Of a stretch of 64,000 nt of DNA, positions 63,099-64,000 are shown piece after piece; position 1 is the stretch's first letter; the number at the start of each line of letters is the position of its first letter. Origin of the DNA: Psychrobacter sp. DAB_AL43B (GTDB lineage Bacteria; Pseudomonadota; Gammaproteobacteria; Pseudomonadales; Moraxellaceae); NCBI RefSeq assembly GCF_900168255.1, contig NZ_LT799838.1, positions 3,245,149 to 3,309,148 on the forward strand, given 5' to 3'. The notes under the pieces are model-generated. The model had not been told where the DNA came from and made no database searches. It saw only the letters and a list, made by a program, of their open reading frames with translations. Made by a program: the position numbers and the translations under genes.

Positions 63099-63470
63099 TT
63101 ATTTTATTTCTATTTTTTTAAAAATATTATTTATTTCACTTTTCAATTCTTTATTAGTCAAATCTTTAATAGAACTTTTAATAATGAAAACAATATCTTT
63201 GTTTTCTAAACTAATAGCCTTTACTCGAAACTGCTCACGTATTTGACGTTTGATTAAATTTCGCGCAACTGCCGTCGGTACTTTACGCTTCGTAATCGCC
63301 ATGCCGACTCGTGGTTTATCATGAGTATTGGTACGCACAAAGGCCATTAAGTGACTCTGATGAAGTTTACGTTCAGGAGCATCGAATACCTCACGGAAGG
63401 CTGCAGGCGTGAGCAAGCGCTGCTCTTTAGTGAAGCGGTAGGTAGGTGTAGCTGAAACATTATTGGACAT
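63099..63470 (-). CDS. rnpA: Ribonuclease P protein component
   Basis: 123 residues. RnpA assists the RNase P RNA in 5' maturation of tRNAs. [19 protein letters not shown] opens the fold, and the RNR motif appears as [17 protein letters not shown], with [18 protein letters not shown] before it. The C-terminal 30 residues are rich in I, K and N. It lies between rpmH and yidD. Confidence 0.96.
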   Translation of the reverse strand: MSNNVSATPTYRFTKEQRLLTPAAFREVFDAPERKLHQSHLMAFVRTNTHDKPRVGMAITKRKVPTAVARNLIKRQIREQFRVKAISLENKDIVFIIKSSIKDLTNKELKSEINNIFKKIEIK

Positions 63471-63530
63471 AGTACAACCTAGTATAAGAACTAATAGCAG
63501 AATTAGAAATAACGGTAAAATGCAGAGACA

Positions 63531-63556
63531 AAAAAAGCGCCGATGTGGGCGCTTTT
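63531..63556 (-). terminator. Terminator after rpmH
   Basis: AAAGCGCC/GGCGCTTT stem with a GATGTG loop. On the minus strand the stem is followed by seven T. It could attenuate read-through from rpmH into rnpA. Confidence 0.8.
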
Positions 63557-63647
63557 AATATATGGCTGAGTGTCAGTTGTGATGATTGACTATCGCAATC
63601 TATAAATAATAGAAACACAACAAGCCATGTTCATCGTAATTTACTGA

Positions 63648-63782
63648 TTATACAGTAAGACGATGACGTCCTTTAGCGCGGCGACGAGCTAAGACCTGAC
63701 GGCCTTTTTTAGTTGCCATACGAGCACGGAAACCGTGAGTACGCTTACGCTTGATCACGCTTGGTTGGAATGTACGTTTCAT
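63648..63782 (-). CDS. rpmH: Ribosomal protein L34
   Basis: 44 residues: [20 protein letters not shown] at the start, then [20 protein letters not shown], the universal L34 sequence. A short, highly basic protein of the large subunit. It marks the origin-proximal region of most bacterial chromosomes; dnaA normally lies just upstream on the opposite strand and would be beyond the right edge. It has a strong promoter at 63827-63855 and a terminator after it. Confidence 0.98.
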   Translation of the reverse strand: MKRTFQPSVIKRKRTHGFRARMATKKGRQVLARRRAKGRHRLTV

Positions 63783-63826
63783 AACTCACCTATCAAAATA
63801 ATGGACTGAATTCCTAATAACGGAGG

Positions 63827-63855
63827 ATTATATCATTGCATCGCATTTTGGTCAA
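63827..63855 (-). promoter_or_regulatory. Sigma-70 promoter of rpmH
   Basis: On the minus strand TTGACC (63855-63850), a 17-bp spacer and TATAAT (63832-63827). Near-consensus, 45 bp upstream of the rpmH start codon. Confidence 0.8.
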
Positions 63856-64000
63856 TAAACTAATTTAGACTGTTTTTATAGCAATGTACGACTGCTTTCA
63901 ATTATTCTTGCTTGCTGTTACCAGACGTGACAGATATTGCAGAAATGCATATCGGTTGCACTGTATCGTTTTAAAATTAAATAAATACTATTTTGAACGG

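Overview
The window reads as a Psychrobacter-like chromosome (Moraxellaceae, Gammaproteobacteria). This is inferred from the AT-rich composition, the short 560-residue IlvD, comM used as an insertion site as in Acinetobacter, and the right edge, which carries the origin-proximal block rpmH-rnpA-yidD-yidC-mnmE. It is inference from gene content; no 16S gene is present.

Layout. 1-5.2 kb: start of hisB, a PanZ-like acetyltransferase-fold protein, tRNA-Phe, a DUF4385 protein, gph and ilvD. 5.19-24.3 kb: comM is broken into two pieces by a 17.9 kb Tn7-like transposon (5638-23568) with 23-bp imperfect terminal inverted repeats and internal TnsB-type repeats. The transposition module (TnsA, TnsB, TnsC, TniQ and a fifth protein) follows the tniCABDE order known from AbaR-type islands that also sit in comM. 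About 130 codons of comM are missing between the flanks, and the flanks show no shared 5-bp duplication.

Cargo of the element: an Excalibur protein and a decayed Excalibur lipoprotein; an operon with a proteasome/HslV-like Ntn-hydrolase; three small membrane proteins plus an ABC-F ATPase; an operon of DUF4031, a thymidylate-synthase homologue carrying the Asn-to-Asp change typical of dCMP hydroxymethylases, and an aGPT-Pplase3-like protein; a HigB/HigA-ImmA toxin-antitoxin pair; a Nudix hydrolase; and, at the far end, a candidate TnsE-like protein. The DUF4031/TS/aGPT operon, perhaps with the Nudix enzyme, is the best candidate for a poorly described system: it looks like pyrimidine base or nucleotide modification carried as transposon cargo.

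24.3-45.6 kb: a penicillin-acylase-family lipoprotein, hemN, a phytase-like esterase-domain protein, NfeD with an SPFH protein, two paralogous outer-membrane barrels, grpE and dnaK, an HSL-type hydrolase, two paralogous membrane metallophosphoesterases, a YfcH-like epimerase, a fatty acid desaturase split by one in-frame TGA, its probable GbsR/MarR-type regulator with a perfect 20-bp palindrome between them, and tsaC. 45.7-52.8 kb: dprA, a LysM protein, thrC, rsmB and fmt. 53.0-56.0 kb: a BarA/GacS-like hybrid sensor kinase whose phospho-accepting His is replaced by Arg.

56.1-64 kb: ribE, ribD, nrdR, mnmE, yidC, yidD, rnpA and rpmH. The 582-bp gap between ribE and ribD holds five DnaA boxes and a parS-like site, and further parS-like 16-mers lie at 41.45, 50.56, 56.59 and 59.38 kb. 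That gap is a candidate replication origin or DnaA-binding locus, within an origin-proximal parS cluster.
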